Position numbers and translations under genes: made by a program. Below are positions 63,847 through 64,000 of a DNA stretch of 64,000 nucleotides, piece after piece. Each line of letters opens with the position of its first letter. Position 1 is the stretch's first letter. Origin of the DNA: Gemmatimonadaceae bacterium (GTDB lineage Bacteria > Gemmatimonadota > Gemmatimonadetes > Gemmatimonadales > Gemmatimonadaceae); contig JADLCY010000013.1 in NCBI GenBank assembly GCA_020846935.1, positions 124,001-188,000 on the forward strand, in the 5' to 3' direction. A model generated the notes under the pieces. That model had not been told where the DNA came from. It saw only the letters and a program-made list of their open reading frames with translations, and searched no databases.

Positions 63847-63850
63847 ATCC

Positions 63851-64000
63851 CTACTGCGCGGTCGTCGTCACGTCCGGCTTGAGCCAATAGGTGAACCATT
63901 GGCGCAGGCGACCGAGCCGATCCACGAGCAGCCACGGCTCACCCGTGCGCGAGAGGTCGTGTGTCGAACGCGGGTACCGCACCAGCTCGACCGGCGTGCC
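63851..64000 (-). CDS. S9 family peptidase, C-terminal end (5' part outside window)
   Basis: The minus strand is open from the window end to TAG at 63851-63853. The 49 visible residues (GTPVELVRYPRSTHDLSRTG, then EPWLLVDRLGRLRQWFTYWL) match the extreme C-terminus of prolyl oligopeptidase-family acylaminoacyl peptidases. The His in STHDL is the expected catalytic-triad histidine. The rest of the gene lies beyond 64000. The gene probably heads the small ORF and glycosyltransferase genes that follow it. Confidence 0.8.
   Translation of the reverse strand, partial: GTPVELVRYPRSTHDLSRTGEPWLLVDRLGRLRQWFTYWLKPDVTTTAQ

Overview
The window is 64 kb of very G+C-rich, tightly packed bacterial chromosome. 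Genes start with ATG, GTG or TTG and are often joined by 4-base ATGA/GTGA or TGATG overlaps. The gene set is that of a diderm: LspA and lipoproteins, a predicted outer-membrane barrel, a meso-diaminopimelate-type MurE, and DivIVA alongside FtsA/FtsZ. The combination of dcw genes, DUF4388 (PATAN) proteins, an MglA GTPase and secreted MA-type peptidases fits Gemmatimonadota best, but that assignment is inference without any database search.

Layout. 1-1102 (+): the end of a sensor kinase and a small lipoprotein. 1124-7460 (-): recG, ftsY, a membrane protein with a degenerate von Willebrand-like region, and an M23 endopeptidase translationally coupled to ftsZ. 7460-23270 (-): a division and cell wall (dcw) cluster transcribed rsmH-ftsL-ftsI-murE-murF-mraY-murD-ftsW-murG-murC-ftsQ-ftsA-ftsZ. 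It has no mraZ, murB or ddl, and the only sizeable internal gap lies before ftsZ. 23459-26606 (-): a secreted TPR protein, tRNA-Val(UAC), a tiny membrane protein and a membrane-anchored MA-type peptidase. 26543-41322 (-): a 15-kb chemosensory cluster with cheW, cheY, cheA, cheC, a giant TPR protein, two DUF4388 proteins, an MglA-type GTPase, a protein with two DnaA-like ATPase modules, cheD, cheB, two more cheW genes and a TPR protein. 41319-48590 (-): rluD, lspA, a DksA/TraR protein, ileS, punA, divIVA and yggS, in the order of the Bacillus subtilis ylmE-divIVA-ileS-ylyA-lspA-ylyB block. 48605-54484 (-): a DUF2723 membrane protein, then ftsH, hpt and tilS, again in Bacillus-like order. 54576-62522 (+): a small membrane protein, lemA and an M48 protease, a large secreted peptidase/propeller/barrel protein, and a three-gene proton-translocating transhydrogenase. 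62543-64000 (-): a family 2 glycosyltransferase, a small ORF and the C-terminal end of an S9 peptidase.

The most unusual system is the chemosensory cluster. The complete phospho-relay core (CheA, CheY, CheB, CheC, CheD and three CheW) is co-directional with an MglA polarity-type GTPase, two DUF4388/PATAN proteins and a 605-residue protein carrying two successive DnaA-type AAA+ modules but no DnaA DNA-binding domain. No chemoreceptor, CheR, flagellar or pilus gene lies in the window. A second oddity is a dispersed octamer, (G/A)CCTAACG, present 15 times on either strand both in genes and in gaps; it accounts for most CTAA tetramers in the window.
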